Positions 9,426-19,623 of a stretch of DNA of 64,000 nucleotides are shown here, one piece after another (position 1 is the stretch's first letter; every line of letters begins with the position of its first letter). Source of the DNA: Polynucleobacter necessarius. GTDB lineage: Bacteria; Pseudomonadota; Gammaproteobacteria; Burkholderiales; Burkholderiaceae. The stretch is taken from positions 550,284-614,283 of the forward strand of contig NZ_LT606949.1 in the NCBI RefSeq assembly GCF_900095215.1, given 5' to 3'. Both the position numbers and the translations under genes were made by a program. A model generated the notes under the pieces. That model ran no database searches. It saw only the letters and a list, made by a program, of their open reading frames with translations, and was not told the DNA's origin.

Positions 9426-9548
9426 TATAAGTCCTATAAGCGGGTAGCCGTTTGAGTCAAATTCACTTAAATACTTTCCCAGGTTTTAAGGTTTTAAAAG
9501 CGGTAAAGGCGACATTATGCCATGAAATCAATAAAAGAGCGCATTTTT

Positions 9549-9585
9549 GAGGTCCAAAAAGTGGCAAAATGACCCTCTGGACCTC
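9549..9585. repeat. 8-bp inverted repeat between rho and rpmE2
   Basis: GAGGTCCA (9549-9556) and TGGACCTC (9578-9585) are perfect complements around a 21-base spacer, 10 bases beyond the rho stop codon. There is no T tract on the minus strand, so it is at best a stabilising 3' hairpin for the rho mRNA. Confidence 0.35.
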
Positions 9586-9595
9586 TAAATTAGCC

Positions 9596-10852
9596 TCAGC
9601 GACGCATTAAGTCGAAAAATTCACCATTGTTTTTGGTGGATTTAAGCTTATCGACGATGAAATTCATCGCCTCAATATCGTCCATGTCGGCCAGCAATTT
9701 ACGTAATACCCAGATCTTCTGGAGATTTTCGGCTTTAACAAGCAATTCCTCGCGGCGGGTACCGGACTTATTCAGATTAATAGATGGGTACACACGACGC
9801 TCGGCCAAGCGGCGCTCGAGGTGAACTTCCATATTGCCGGTGCCCTTGAACTCTTCGTAGATGAGGTCATCCATACGGCTACCAGTTTCAATCAGGGCGG
9901 TAGCAATGATGGTTAATGAACCGCCTTCTTCAATATTGCGTGCCGCACCAAAGAAACGTTTTGGACGTTGCAATGCATGCGCATCCACACCACCAGAGAG
10001 TACTTTGCCTGATGAAGGAACTACGGTGTTGTATGCGCGCGCAAGACGAGTGATCGAGTCAAGCAAGATGATCACATCTTTGCCCATCTCCACTAAACGT
10101 TTTGCTTTTTCAATCACCATCTCAGCAACTTGTACGTGACGAACTGCTGGTTCATCAAAGGTGGAGGCAACCACTTCACCGCGAACAGAGCGTTGCATTT
10201 CAGTGACTTCTTCAGGGCGCTCGTCAACGAGCAGCACAATGAGAATGGCATCTGGATTGTTTGCAGAGATTGCGTGCGCAATGTGTTGCATCATCACGGT
10301 CTTGCCGGATTTGGGTGACGCTACGATCAAGCCGCGTTGACCGTAACCAATAGGAGCGATCATGTCGATGATGCGGCCAGTCAGGTTCTCTTCGGCATTG
10401 ATATCACGCTCTAAGCTGATTACGCGGTTCGGGTGTAATGGTGTTAAGTTGTCGAACATGATGCGGTTCTTGAGGGCTTCTGGAGCCAAACCGTTGATCT
10501 TGTCTACCTTTACCAATGCAAAGTAACGCTCACCATCTTTAGGTGCGCGCACTTCACCTTCAACGCTGTCGCCAGTGTGGAGGTTAAAGCGGCGAATCTG
10601 CGCAGGAGAAATGTAGATGTCGTCTGGAGAAGCCATGTAAGAGGCTTCAGGTGAGCGCAAGAAACCAAAGCCGTCAGGCAACACTTCCAATGTGCCATCA
10701 CCGAAAACGGTTTCACCGGCCTTCGCGCGTTTTTTCAGAATGGCAAACATTAATTCCTGTTTGTGCATCCGTTGAGTATTTTCAATCTCCAAGCTGGCTG
10801 CCATTTCGAGCAGAGCGGATACGTGGAGACCTTTGAGTTCAGTTAATTGCAT
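9596..10852 (-). CDS. rho: Transcription termination factor Rho
   Basis: The 418-aa protein matches Rho in length and order. The N-terminal Rho_N helices ([18 protein letters not shown]) come first, then the RNA-binding cold-shock domain ([20 protein letters not shown]). The hexameric ATPase follows, with Walker A ASPKSGKT, Walker [17 protein letters not shown] and the Q/R-loop residues [17 protein letters not shown]. Rho threads nascent RNA and releases RNA polymerase. About 230 bases of untranslated upstream sequence, including a G7 run near 10981, precede it; Rho leaders are often autoregulated, but no specific element is visible here. Confidence 0.97.
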   Translation of the reverse strand: MQLTELKGLHVSALLEMAASLEIENTQRMHKQELMFAILKKRAKAGETVFGDGTLEVLPDGFGFLRSPEASYMASPDDIYISPAQIRRFNLHTGDSVEGEVRAPKDGERYFALVKVDKINGLAPEALKNRIMFDNLTPLHPNRVISLERDINAEENLTGRIIDMIAPIGYGQRGLIVASPKSGKTVMMQHIAHAISANNPDAILIVLLVDERPEEVTEMQRSVRGEVVASTFDEPAVRHVQVAEMVIEKAKRLVEMGKDVIILLDSITRLARAYNTVVPSSGKVLSGGVDAHALQRPKRFFGAARNIEEGGSLTIIATALIETGSRMDDLIYEEFKGTGNMEVHLERRLAERRVYPSINLNKSGTRREELLVKAENLQKIWVLRKLLADMDDIEAMNFIVDKLKSTKNNGEFFDLMRR

Positions 10853-11078
10853 GTGGTTCTCGGGTGTAAATAAAGGGAAAAATCAGAATGGAATGAATTT
10901 GTTTTGAGGTATCGCTGCGTTGATTAAGATCACGCAGATAGGGGAAACCAGAGTTTTGGGCGTTTGCTAAAAGAAAAAAAGGGGGGGATAAATTTCTGAA
11001 AATCGGAGCACTGATTAGTGCGTTCGAGCAATACTACACTAAAAAACGGGTCTGACAACTGCGGCACATCGGGAAAAG

Positions 11079-11105
11079 CCACAGGCTCAGCTGGTGAACC
11101 TGTGG
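11079..11105 (-). terminator. Probable terminator of trxA
   Basis: CCACAGG and CCTGTGG form a perfect 7-bp stem just beyond the trxA stop. On the minus strand the stem is followed by a short CTTTTCCC tract. The loop is 13 bases long, so the strength is uncertain. Confidence 0.5.
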
Positions 11106-11116
11106 TCTGAGACTAT

Positions 11117-11443
11117 TTACAGGTGACTATCAATAAAGGCGGTCAACTGGGATTTGGCCAAAGCGCCTACTTTTTGAGCAGCCACGGTGCCATTTTTGAA
11201 TAGGATCAAGGTGGGAATGCCGCGAATATTGAATTGGGAAGGTACGCCTTGGTTTTCATCCACGTTCATTTTTGCGATCTGTAGTTTGTCGCCATATTCA
11301 CCAGCGAGCTCTTCCAGGATCGGGCCAATCATTTTGCAAGGACCACACCACTCAGCCCAGAAGTCGAGCAGAACAGGTTTATCGGACTTGAGGACGTCTT
11401 GTTCGAAAGAGGCGTCAGTTACATATTTAATGCCGGCACTCAT
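11117..11443 (-). CDS. trxA: Thioredoxin
   Basis: This 108-aa protein has the thioredoxin active site [10 protein letters not shown] with redox cysteines C33 and C36, the structural Asp in LLDFWAE and the cis-proline loop RGIPTLILF. It is the cytosolic disulfide reductase that serves ribonucleotide reductase and other targets. It is divergent from addB; the 97-base shared upstream region contains a 7-bp inverted repeat. The length is standard and the ATG at 11443 is unambiguous. Confidence 0.97.
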   Translation of the reverse strand: MSAGIKYVTDASFEQDVLKSDKPVLLDFWAEWCGPCKMIGPILEELAGEYGDKLQIAKMNVDENQGVPSQFNIRGIPTLILFKNGTVAAQKVGALAKSQLTAFIDSHL

Positions 11444-11483
11444 GCAAATTCCTTATTTGGCTTATTTAGTTATTGGGTTACAG

Positions 11484-11504
11484 CGCTTATATTAGCAATA
11501 AGCG
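11484..11504. repeat. Inverted repeat in the trxA-addB divergent region
   Basis: CGCTTAT and ATAAGCG are perfect complements around ATTAGCA. The position between divergent starts suits an operator, but no known regulator motif is recognised. Confidence 0.3.
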
Positions 11505-11540
11505 GAACGTTCTATTCAAAATAGATAAATTACTCAATTA

Positions 11541-14500
11541 ATGCCTCAACCTTTTCCGACCATTTCAGACAAAAAGCAGCCACAAGCTTGGGCAATCACG
11601 CCCAATAGCCAAGCGCTCGCCCAATTGGCAAAAGGTATTTGGGATTGTGCAGTGCAAACTAATCATCGTCCCTTGGTAGTGCTCAGTACCGCTGGCCCAC
11701 TGATTGGGGTCAGGACGGCCTTAGAGCAAAACCGACCAAAGGACCTGTCTAGCAAGATCGCTTTTCTGCCTCAAGTTATTAGCTTTGCGGATTGGCTAGA
11801 GGCAGCGCCCGGCGCATGGAAGTTTCCGAAGAAACAAACGGATTTGGAGAGATGGTTATCGGTTTACATCAATCTTCGCAAACATCCAAAACTCAAAGCA
11901 TGGTTCAAAGCTGAAAGCGAAGCGGGAGCATGGGGATTGGCTCAAGCAGTTATTGATGCATGTGATGCCTTGTCTGAATTGGTGGTTCCCCAGTTGCAAG
12001 GCGAGCTCAATATCTTATTAGAGACACACTCGCTAGATGCTGAAGCTTGGCTTAAAAAAGTGGAGCTTGCACTAGATCAGGCAGTTGCAAAAGCTTACGT
12101 AGGTCTCTCACGTAATGTCGTAGATGAAGAGTCTGCGGTCCTCTTAACATTCTGGCGCTACCTCACCAGCATTGGCGATCCTATTATTCATAGGCATTTA
12201 GCCATGGCTGCTCACCTGCAAGCAGCAAAAGAAAATGCAAAAAACAGTCCAGACACAGTGCGCCCATTTATCTGGGTGCAAACTGCAGACCCAAAGCCAG
12301 TAGATCAGGAATTAATCGATAGTTACCTACGTGAGTACGCTCAATATGCGACAGTAGTGCGTGTCGTTCTTGATTGGCAAACTGTTGCTTTATGGCCGGA
12401 GGCGCTTTGTGGGCAAGACGTCGATGGCGAAATCGTTCTTGCAGATGAATCAGCAGAGCAGCAGGTTGAGGGCAATATCAACTTAAGTCGTCATGAAGGC
12501 TGGCGTTTGCTAGCAGCAAGACGTTTCGAGGAGTTGGCGTGGGTAGCGGCAAAATCAATCGAGTCGCATTTAGTTGATAAGAAGAAAAATATTGCGCTAG
12601 TGGCGCAAGATCGTTTAGCGGCACGCCGTGCACGTGCACTTTTAAGTCGCCTTGGGGATTCTCTTCGTATCCGTGATGAAACGGGTTGGAGGTTGTCAAC
12701 TACCAGAGCGGCAGCTGCATTTGATAGTTTGCTAGAGTTAATCCGTGCGCCTAAGGAAGGTCCTAGTGCGAGCGTCTTACTCGAGTTTTTGCAAAACCCT
12801 TATTTTGATTTAGCGCATAGCCTGCAAAAGAGCCCTGAGGTTCGTGTTGATCTCATTGCGCAGCTCGACGATATTTTGCTTGCTAGTCAAGCAAAGTCTG
12901 GCTGGGAAACATTTATTGCTGCAATTGATAAAGCGAATGGATATGCCAGTATGCATGGCGGTTCACCAAATGAGCAGCTCATAAAATTAATCCAGTTTGC
13001 TAAAAAACTGCATTTCGCTTGGCAGTCACCGCTCCTTGAATGCTCAAAGGCCTATGTCCAGCTTCAAGATAGCCTTGAGGAGGCTGGCATGGCTCCGCGA
13101 CTTGAGAAAGATGCTGCCGGTAAGCAGCTTTTAGAGGTTCTTAAGCGCTTCGACCTGAGTGGTGGGCCATACAAAGATCTGAAGATGCGATTACCAGAGT
13201 GGTTGAGTCTCCTTAAAACGGTGATCGAAGAAGCTGCTTATGAGGAGGCCGGCAAAGAAGCAGGGGCTACCTTGAGTATTTTGCCTCTCCGTTCAACATG
13301 CCTACGTGAATTTGATGCTGTAGTTGTCATAGGTTGCGATGAGCAACAATTGCCCGCATTTTCTGAGCCACCATTGTTTTTTTCGAATGCGCTCAACCGT
13401 TATCTAAAGTCATCCACTATTACTGCGCAATACATTCAACAAGCCCGCGATCTTTCTCAGCTATTAGTAGCATGTAAGAGCGTAGATTTAATTTGGCAAA
13501 GTAAGAGTAAAAGTGGTGCACCCTTAAGGCCATCTGCTTGGATTCAACGTTTACAAGCTGTGCTCAAAAAGAAAATTCCATGGGAAGTGGTGGAAGCAAA
13601 GCTCAAGCCATTTGAAGGGCAATCACAGCCTATTCAAAAATCGGTGAGTATTCCAGCTCTAGATTTGAAAATCCCAACTACGGTTTCGCCGAGTGCCTAT
13701 AAGGCTTTGAGAGATTGCCCTTATCGGTATTACGTAAGCAATTTATTGGGTTTACGTAAAGCAAAAGAATTTGAAGAGGGCTTTGATGCCTCTTTGGCTG
13801 GCCAGACTTTACACGCCTTGTTGAGAAACTTCTTTCAGGCACTCAAAACAGAAGAAAAAAAATCACACTCCACTATTCATGGTGGTGCGGATGCAAGACG
13901 TCAATGGATGATTGAGCATCTCATGCAGTTTTCCAACAAAGAATTCGAGAGGCTCATTGCTGGTGATGCCAGAATATTGGGAACTTTGCGAGACTGGCAA
14001 AAACAGATACCCAGTTTTGTCGATTGGCAGCTAAAGCGTGAAAATGAAGGGTGGCGCTACCATGATGCTGAGTTGTCTGTTGGTTTTACTTTGTCGATTA
14101 CCGATCCCAAGGGAATCAAGAAAGATATCTGGATTGCCGGGCGCGCTGATCGATTTGATATTAATCAGTCCGATGCCAGTGCAGCTGCGGTGATTGACTA
14201 TAAAAACCAGAAGATAAAGAAAATTACTCAACGTGCAGCGAATATTCTGGACGATCCACAGTTATTGATTTATGCCAGGGGCGCAACTGAGAACCCTGTT
14301 GAAGCTCGCATTCCAGGGCGAGAGGTAGAGCAGGCCGAATGGGTCACGCTGAGGGCTGACGTGCAGGACGAGGAAAAGATTGTTCGAGCTCACCCAGTTG
14401 AGGATATGCCTGCAGTAATGGCGGAATTTTCCGAACAGGTAGTTAATGACTTGAATGATTTATGGTCCCGCAAACCCATGAGGGCATTCGCCCCCGATAG

Positions 14501-14552
14501 CGTATGTCAATACTGTGAAGCAAGAGGCGTTTGCAGAAAGGGAATGTGGTGA
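11541..14552 (+). CDS. addB: AddB-like ATP-dependent nuclease subunit (PD-(D/E)XK, Fe-S)
   Basis: The 1003-aa protein has a degenerate helicase-like N-terminal half and a C-terminal RecB-type nuclease domain. The nuclease region starts with SAYKALRDCPYRYYVSNLLG, continues with GQTLHALL and AAAVIDYKNQK (nuclease core motif), and ends in CQYCEARGVCRKGMW. The Cys in DCPYRYY and the three Cys in CQYCEARGVC match the 4Fe-4S staple of AddB. With AddA it processes double-strand DNA ends for RecA. Its stop overlaps the GTG of addA by four bases (GTGA), indicating coupling. Naming as AddB rather than a generic PD-(D/E)XK protein is from partner and architecture. Confidence 0.88.
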   Translation: MPQPFPTISDKKQPQAWAITPNSQALAQLAKGIWDCAVQTNHRPLVVLSTAGPLIGVRTALEQNRPKDLSSKIAFLPQVISFADWLEAAPGAWKFPKKQTDLERWLSVYINLRKHPKLKAWFKAESEAGAWGLAQAVIDACDALSELVVPQLQGELNILLETHSLDAEAWLKKVELALDQAVAKAYVGLSRNVVDEESAVLLTFWRYLTSIGDPIIHRHLAMAAHLQAAKENAKNSPDTVRPFIWVQTADPKPVDQELIDSYLREYAQYATVVRVVLDWQTVALWPEALCGQDVDGEIVLADESAEQQVEGNINLSRHEGWRLLAARRFEELAWVAAKSIESHLVDKKKNIALVAQDRLAARRARALLSRLGDSLRIRDETGWRLSTTRAAAAFDSLLELIRAPKEGPSASVLLEFLQNPYFDLAHSLQKSPEVRVDLIAQLDDILLASQAKSGWETFIAAIDKANGYASMHGGSPNEQLIKLIQFAKKLHFAWQSPLLECSKAYVQLQDSLEEAGMAPRLEKDAAGKQLLEVLKRFDLSGGPYKDLKMRLPEWLSLLKTVIEEAAYEEAGKEAGATLSILPLRSTCLREFDAVVVIGCDEQQLPAFSEPPLFFSNALNRYLKSSTITAQYIQQARDLSQLLVACKSVDLIWQSKSKSGAPLRPSAWIQRLQAVLKKKIPWEVVEAKLKPFEGQSQPIQKSVSIPALDLKIPTTVSPSAYKALRDCPYRYYVSNLLGLRKAKEFEEGFDASLAGQTLHALLRNFFQALKTEEKKSHSTIHGGADARRQWMIEHLMQFSNKEFERLIAGDARILGTLRDWQKQIPSFVDWQLKRENEGWRYHDAELSVGFTLSITDPKGIKKDIWIAGRADRFDINQSDASAAAVIDYKNQKIKKITQRAANILDDPQLLIYARGATENPVEARIPGREVEQAEWVTLRADVQDEEKIVRAHPVEDMPAVMAEFSEQVVNDLNDLWSRKPMRAFAPDSVCQYCEARGVCRKGMW

Positions 14553-17500
14553 GCGATAAGTTAGAAACCGCCATAGCCTGCAATCCTGCTGAATCGGTCA
14601 TTGTTTCCGCTTGTGCTGGAAGTGGCAAAACATGGCTATTGGTGTCACGCATGATTCGTTTGCTACTAGCCGGTGCAAAACCACAGCAAATCTTGGCGCT
14701 GACATTTACTCGCAAAGCTGCGCAGGAGATGCGCGATCGCCTCTATAAATTGCTAGAGGAGTTTTCTACCTGCGATGACGCTACCTTGATCAGTGAGTTG
14801 GTAGGGCGAGGTTTAGATGAAAAAGACGCCATTGCATTACTCCCGCAGGCAAGAGCGCTATATTTAAATGTATTAGCAAGCCCACAGGCGGTTGTTATAG
14901 ACACCTTCCATGGCTGGTTTGGCCGTCTATTGGGGGCTGCGCCTGTATCGGCAGAAGTCCAGCCGGGCTTTAGCTTACGTGAGGATGGTAAGCGTTTGCA
15001 GGAAGAGTGTATGGCAGATTGGTGGGGTGATTTGCCCGATGATCTACAAAAGCACTACGACGTTTTGTTGGAAGAGTTTGGTGCGGTAGAGACTCAAAAA
15101 TTCTTGATGGGTCACTATAGCCTTTTCAAGCAAAGAGGCGCATGGATTTTTTTGCAAGAGTCTTGTAAGAAACAGCGCATTAAACCGATTGAGTGCTTAG
15201 AAAGAATACTGCCGCACTTGGGAGTGTTAAACCCCCTTGAGGCACATTGGAGGCAAACCCAGACAAAAACGGATTTAGAGTTTCTCTATAAATGTTTTTG
15301 TAATGGAACTCCAACCCAAATAGGAAGCGCCCCCTATATTGAGGGGGTCATCAAGCACCATATGGCAGGTGGATCAGTGATGGATATTGCTGATCAATGG
15401 GAGACATACTTCTTTACCCAAAAACGTACTCCATTAGCTACTATTGCAAAGCCCTCCGTTCCGATGGCTAAGTACATCAAGAGTATCGGTGGAGATCCTG
15501 ATGAATTTACTGCGATTTGTCAGGGGTGGTTAGATGCCTATGAGGCTCTATTTGTGTGGCAGGGCGAGCATTTGATGCATGCTTTAAATGATGCATGGTT
15601 TGCTATGAGTGAAGCAATGCTTGCTCATATGGAAAAAACTAAAGAAGCCATGCGCGTTCGGGACTTCGATGATTTAGAAATTGGTGTAAGCCAATTAATG
15701 GCGAGCTCTGATAATGCTGCCTATCTACAGGCCAGATTAGATGCTAGATATAAACATATTCTGATTGATGAGTTTCAGGATACCAATCCACTGCAGTGGC
15801 AGATTTTGCGCGCTTGGTTGGCGGGATATGGGGATGATGGCTCCATGCCAAGCATTTTTATCGTGGGCGATCCTAAGCAATCGATTTATCGATTCCGCCG
15901 TGCGGACCCAAGATTATTTGATAGTGCTCGCATATTTTTAGAGACTAAGCTTCAAGCCAAAGCTCAAAATAAAAATACGACACGCCGCAATGCACTTGCT
16001 ATAAATGAAGCAGTGAACAAGATTTTCTTGGCAGGACCTTTGCCTGATACCTATCGGTATACAAAACAGGAAACTGCCTGGAAACCATTATTAGAAGGCA
16101 TTTCAGGGCATGACTACGCTGCGATGGGTGAAGCTTATCTATTGCCCTTGATTGAGCGCAAAGATCCGTCGATAGTGGAGCGAAATGGTACGGCGTTTGA
16201 TGGTCCCATTGAGGATGCTGGGAACACTACAAGTGTTCAGCAACGCTATGAAGAAGGGGAGATCATTGCTCGCTTGATTCATCACATCATAGCAACTCGC
16301 AAGGTGATGGATAAGAAAGATGGGAAAGACTTCTGGCGTGAGGCAATGGGGAGCGATTTCATTTTATTGGTGAAGCGACGCCAATTCTTACCTCAATATG
16401 AAAAAGCCTTGCGTGATGCAGGGCTTGCTTATGACAGTTCGCGCCTAGGTGGTTTGTTAAATACTCTCGAGATCGATGATCTGATTGCGTTGTTAACAGT
16501 ATTGGTTTCGCCAAGACATGATTTGCCTTTAGCGCAAGTGTTGCGTAGCCCTATTTTTAGTTTTACTGAAGAGCAAATGCAAGAGCTCCGTAAGAGCATG
16601 GCTGACGGATTTTCATCCTGGTGGGATGCTTTGCAGGCTAGTCAAAATCCACTAATACAAAAGGCTGCGAGGTATTTAGAACATTGGCGTGGCCTGGGTG
16701 AGGTATTGCCTGTGCATGATTTGTTGGATTTGATCTATCACGAGAGTAATTTACGAGTGAGTTATGCCATTTCTGCGCAGAATCTAGCTCGTGCACAGGT
16801 GTTGGCTAATTTAGATGCCTTTTTAGAGCTCGCTTTAAATCAGGATGGTGGACGCTATCCTAGCTTGAGCCGCTTTATTGATGCAATGAATGCGATGCGG
16901 CGTGGTGATGATGATGAAACGCCGGATGAGGGGGATGTAGAAGCTGAAACGGAGGCGGATACTGATGATGATATTGGCGAAGTAGATCTAGATAGTGAGA
17001 TGTCAGATGAGGAGCGACATCGACGTGTGCGCTTAATGACAATTCATGGTGCAAAGGGATTGGAGGCACCCTTTGTTTTCATCCTTGATGCCAATAATAC
17101 GGAGTGGAAAGCGCAGCACCGAGGGGTGTTGTTAGATTGGCCACCAGAGCAGAATAGTCCAACCCATCTTTCTATGTATACCGCTAAAACCTTAACAGGC
17201 GAACGTAGCGCAGTATTTAAAAAAGAGGGTGAAGTCAGTCAGAATGAAAACTGGAACTTGCTCTATGTCGCAATGACCAGGGCTAAACAAGGCTTGTGGA
17301 TTAGCGGTGTCGCGGCGAAGTCAAAATCTGGAATTAAAGAGCGCTCTTGGTATGGCAGGGCCTTGGCAGCAGGTATACCTACATTAGATATTGATGCACT
17401 CAATCTTCCAAGTGTTGTAACGGATGTAAAAGAGATTGAAGTTGAACGCGGTAGCATGCCATTTAAGATTGATCACTTTCAAGTTGAGTGGGATAGTGCA

Positions 17501-18067
17501 ATCACTACCTATCAAGAGCATCTTGCCAAGATTGAGAGTGATGCATTAGCTCAAGAGTTGACAGAAAAGGCTTTGGAACAAGCAAAAGAAGCGCTAGATC
17601 CAGAAATTCTAGAAGAGGGCACGAACTTTCATAAGTTGCTTGAGTTCCTCACCCCAGACTCCAATAACCAAGTAAAGCCGTCTATGCCGGGTGAGCAAGA
17701 GCTTATGAATTGGCTGGACGTTGATCAAGAGCATGCAAAAACTCTAATGACTCGCGCAAAGATGGTGCTAGAAGCTCCAGGACTAAAACGCTACCTGACA
17801 TCGGGCGAATGGGTTCAAGCATGGAATGAGTTGGACATTGTCAGCAAAGAAGGCAAAAGCTATCGCATGGATCGCTTAGTGGAGCTTGATGATCATTTGG
17901 TCATCATCGATTACAAGCTCACCATCCCAGAAGTGGGTAGCGAGAAGTATGAAAAGTATCGCGCCCAACTCAAAAACTATCAAGCTGAGCTGGCGCGCAT
18001 CAGAAAAGACAAAACAAACAAGGCTTACTTGATTTCATCCAGTGGCGAGATAGTTGAGGTCAAGTAG
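14549..18067 (+). CDS. addA: AddA-like UvrD/RecB-family helicase-nuclease
   Basis: A UvrD-type helicase with Walker A at residues 20-31 (SACAGSGKTWLL), motif Ia LTFTRKAAQEM, Walker B near 404-416 (HILIDEFQDTNPLQW), VGDPKQSIYRFRRAD, then RLMTIHGAKGLEAPFV and NLLYVAMTRAKQGLW. The C-terminus carries a RecB nuclease domain (GTNFHKLLEF and HLVIIDYKL). I chose the GTG at 14549 (1172 aa) because it overlaps the addB stop and has a GAAAGGGA Shine-Dalgarno upstream. A highly acidic insert of about 35 residues (near codon 790-830) precedes motif V. No lesion is seen, so recombinational repair appears intact. Confidence 0.92.
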   Translation: MSDKLETAIACNPAESVIVSACAGSGKTWLLVSRMIRLLLAGAKPQQILALTFTRKAAQEMRDRLYKLLEEFSTCDDATLISELVGRGLDEKDAIALLPQARALYLNVLASPQAVVIDTFHGWFGRLLGAAPVSAEVQPGFSLREDGKRLQEECMADWWGDLPDDLQKHYDVLLEEFGAVETQKFLMGHYSLFKQRGAWIFLQESCKKQRIKPIECLERILPHLGVLNPLEAHWRQTQTKTDLEFLYKCFCNGTPTQIGSAPYIEGVIKHHMAGGSVMDIADQWETYFFTQKRTPLATIAKPSVPMAKYIKSIGGDPDEFTAICQGWLDAYEALFVWQGEHLMHALNDAWFAMSEAMLAHMEKTKEAMRVRDFDDLEIGVSQLMASSDNAAYLQARLDARYKHILIDEFQDTNPLQWQILRAWLAGYGDDGSMPSIFIVGDPKQSIYRFRRADPRLFDSARIFLETKLQAKAQNKNTTRRNALAINEAVNKIFLAGPLPDTYRYTKQETAWKPLLEGISGHDYAAMGEAYLLPLIERKDPSIVERNGTAFDGPIEDAGNTTSVQQRYEEGEIIARLIHHIIATRKVMDKKDGKDFWREAMGSDFILLVKRRQFLPQYEKALRDAGLAYDSSRLGGLLNTLEIDDLIALLTVLVSPRHDLPLAQVLRSPIFSFTEEQMQELRKSMADGFSSWWDALQASQNPLIQKAARYLEHWRGLGEVLPVHDLLDLIYHESNLRVSYAISAQNLARAQVLANLDAFLELALNQDGGRYPSLSRFIDAMNAMRRGDDDETPDEGDVEAETEADTDDDIGEVDLDSEMSDEERHRRVRLMTIHGAKGLEAPFVFILDANNTEWKAQHRGVLLDWPPEQNSPTHLSMYTAKTLTGERSAVFKKEGEVSQNENWNLLYVAMTRAKQGLWISGVAAKSKSGIKERSWYGRALAAGIPTLDIDALNLPSVVTDVKEIEVERGSMPFKIDHFQVEWDSAITTYQEHLAKIESDALAQELTEKALEQAKEALDPEILEEGTNFHKLLEFLTPDSNNQVKPSMPGEQELMNWLDVDQEHAKTLMTRAKMVLEAPGLKRYLTSGEWVQAWNELDIVSKEGKSYRMDRLVELDDHLVIIDYKLTIPEVGSEKYEKYRAQLKNYQAELARIRKDKTNKAYLISSSGEIVEVK

Positions 18068-18091
18068 GGCATAAAGCACTATCATCTAGCT

Positions 18092-18217
18092 ATGGAACGC
18101 TTTCCCATCCGCATCGAACTCCTAGAGAGTGCCCAACCTTGGTTATGTCGGGCTAGTATTTATATCTCTAATGCCTTTGTGGACGATACTGCAATTCTGG
18201 CGATCGCGTTCTGCTAA
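18092..18217 (+). other. Unassigned 41-codon ORF after addA
   Basis: An ATG at 18092 opens a 41-aa frame (MERFPIRIELLESAQPWLCR at its start) ending just before a terminator. It has no clear ribosome binding site and I recognise no family. It could be the shortened remnant of a former third gene of the addBA operon, or chance. Confidence 0.2.
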
Positions 18218-18219
18218 AT

Positions 18220-18246
18220 AAAAAACCACCGATATGGTGGTTTTTT
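18220..18246. terminator. Bidirectional intrinsic terminator
   Basis: ACCACC (18225-18230) and GGTGGT (18236-18241) form a stem around GATAT, flanked by an A tract on the left and a T6 tract on the right. It works on both strands and separates addBA from the convergent Bug-receptor pseudogene. Confidence 0.85.
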
Positions 18247-18269
18247 ATTTAAAGAGCATCTAAAAATCC

Positions 18270-19218
18270 TTACTTAATCATTCCAGCATTCTTTGCATCG
18301 TCCATAGCTTGAGCCGTTTTCTATTTCATGAACGTGGGCATTTTTGCCAGTGGAATATCCACCAAGATAAAACCGGAGTCTTCTAGTTTTTGCCTGGTTT
18401 CTGGATCCGCATTTAGTTGTGCGAAGTAATCAGACATTTTGTGCTGGAGGACTAATGGTGTGCTTTTCGGTACAGCTACGCCGCGATATGCGCCATCGAC
18501 TAAGTTTAGGCCAAGCTCTTTAAAGGTTGGTACATCTGGTAGAGCGGGGTTTCGATTCTCGGTAGCGATTGCCAGCGTACGCACTTTCCCTTTTTGTTGA
18601 ATTGCCAAAGGGAGGTAGTCCATGGCCCCGTCGACGTGCATACCAATCAGGGTGGTAATCAAATCACCTGTGCCTTTGAGGGGTACGTAATTTATTTTGA
18701 CGCCCGCTAGTTTATTGAGGCGCTCAACCGCCATGTGGTTGGCTGAGAACTGTGCTGAGCCAGCCAAGGACATTGTGCCGGGCTCTTTTTTTGGCGGCAG
18801 CAATAAATTCTTGATAAGTTTTGTAGGGGCTGTCCACGGAGACCATCAGTGCATCAGGCGTGAAGTGATAGTAGTAGATCGCGTTAATGTCATCCGTTTT
18901 GTATTGGATATCTGCTTGTAGTGGTTGCAAGATGGTGTGGGGAATATTCACGCTCACAACGGTGGCGCCATCGGCATGGTAGGTATTCAAGGCGCTCGAT
19001 ACCAAAGCGCCACCAGCACCAGCGCGATTAATCACCATCATGGGTTGCTTGAATTTTTTAGCGGAGATATCCGCTTGATAGCGCGCCACCAAATCTGACT
19101 CACCGGCAGCAGGAAAGGGGATGATGTACTGGATGGTTTTGTCTGGAAAGGGCTGCGCATGGCTTATTGCGCTAGATAGAAGTGTCAGTGCAATGCCAAA
19201 ACTTGTTAGTGCCTTCAT
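18270..19218 (-). pseudogene. Bug/TctC-family receptor, frameshift plus nonsense
   Basis: The N-terminus shows a signal peptide (ending SAISHAQ) and the Bug motif IQYIIPFPAAGESDLVARY. The frame breaks in a run of seven A on the minus strand (18786-18792): six A would give EFIAAAKKEPGTMSLAG in one frame. A TAG at 18321-18323 then interrupts the C-terminus, and the same frame continues as KTAQAMDDAKNAGMIK to a TAA at 18270. These periplasmic receptors bind carboxylates for tripartite transporters. It is the second dead member of the family in this window. Confidence 0.85.
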
Positions 19219-19385
19219 GTGCCTCCCACGCCTATATGGCTGTATTGGATTTCAGCAATTGCTACGCTCATTATGGGGGTGTCTACCTGTGAATTGGGGT
19301 GAGCGGGGTCGGGGTTTATGACTAGAAAACCCCTTCAAAGGCATCAAAACAACAAAAATAACCTCATTTTTACGATTTTTACATA

Positions 19386-19405
19386 TACTGTATAAACATG
19401 CAGTA
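19386..19405 (+). promoter_or_regulatory. LexA-box-like operator (SOS box)
   Basis: The 20-mer TACTGTATAAACATGCAGTA departs little from the E. coli LexA consensus TACTGTATATATATACAGTA and keeps the CTGT half-site. It overlaps a plausible promoter: TTTACG (19369-19374), a 16-base spacer and TATAAA (19391-19396). The nearest downstream coding signal is the short ORF at 19456. The upstream gene on the other strand is the receptor pseudogene. LexA control is inferred from motif only. Confidence 0.6.
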
Positions 19406-19455
19406 TATTAATGGTTAGGACGCAAATAATGAATCTAGCGAACGAGGGGAATCAG

Positions 19456-19575
19456 ATGAACACAATCAGCAACTTGATGAATAACTTCAATGGCATTTCA
19501 TTGGCTGTGATCATGATTCTGTCTGACTGCGCAGTATTAAAAAATACCAAGCGCAATGCCAGTAAAAATCAGTGA
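19456..19575 (+). CDS. Small hydrophobic peptide behind the LexA-like box (39 aa)
   Basis: The ATG at 19456 has a GAGGGG Shine-Dalgarno seven bases upstream. The peptide begins MNTISNLMNNFNG, then has a short hydrophobic stretch (ISLAVIMIL) and a basic tail (KNTKRNASKNQ). An in-frame ATG at 19429 would add nine residues but has a weaker site. A perfect 11-bp hairpin follows at 19624, so promoter, ORF and hairpin form a compact unit of about 240 bases. I do not recognise the peptide. SOS-induced small membrane peptides such as TisB are an analogy only. Confidence 0.4.
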   Translation: MNTISNLMNNFNGISLAVIMILSDCAVLKNTKRNASKNQ

Positions 19576-19623
19576 GTGTTTAGCCGCAAGTATCAGTAAA
19601 GAACAAGCAGCAAGCCGAGAAGG

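Noticed and set aside
16875..17069. His/Pro-rich minus-strand frame opposite addA
   Set aside because: It is the antisense of the acidic insert; its His richness comes from GAT/GAC/GATGAT codons read backwards.
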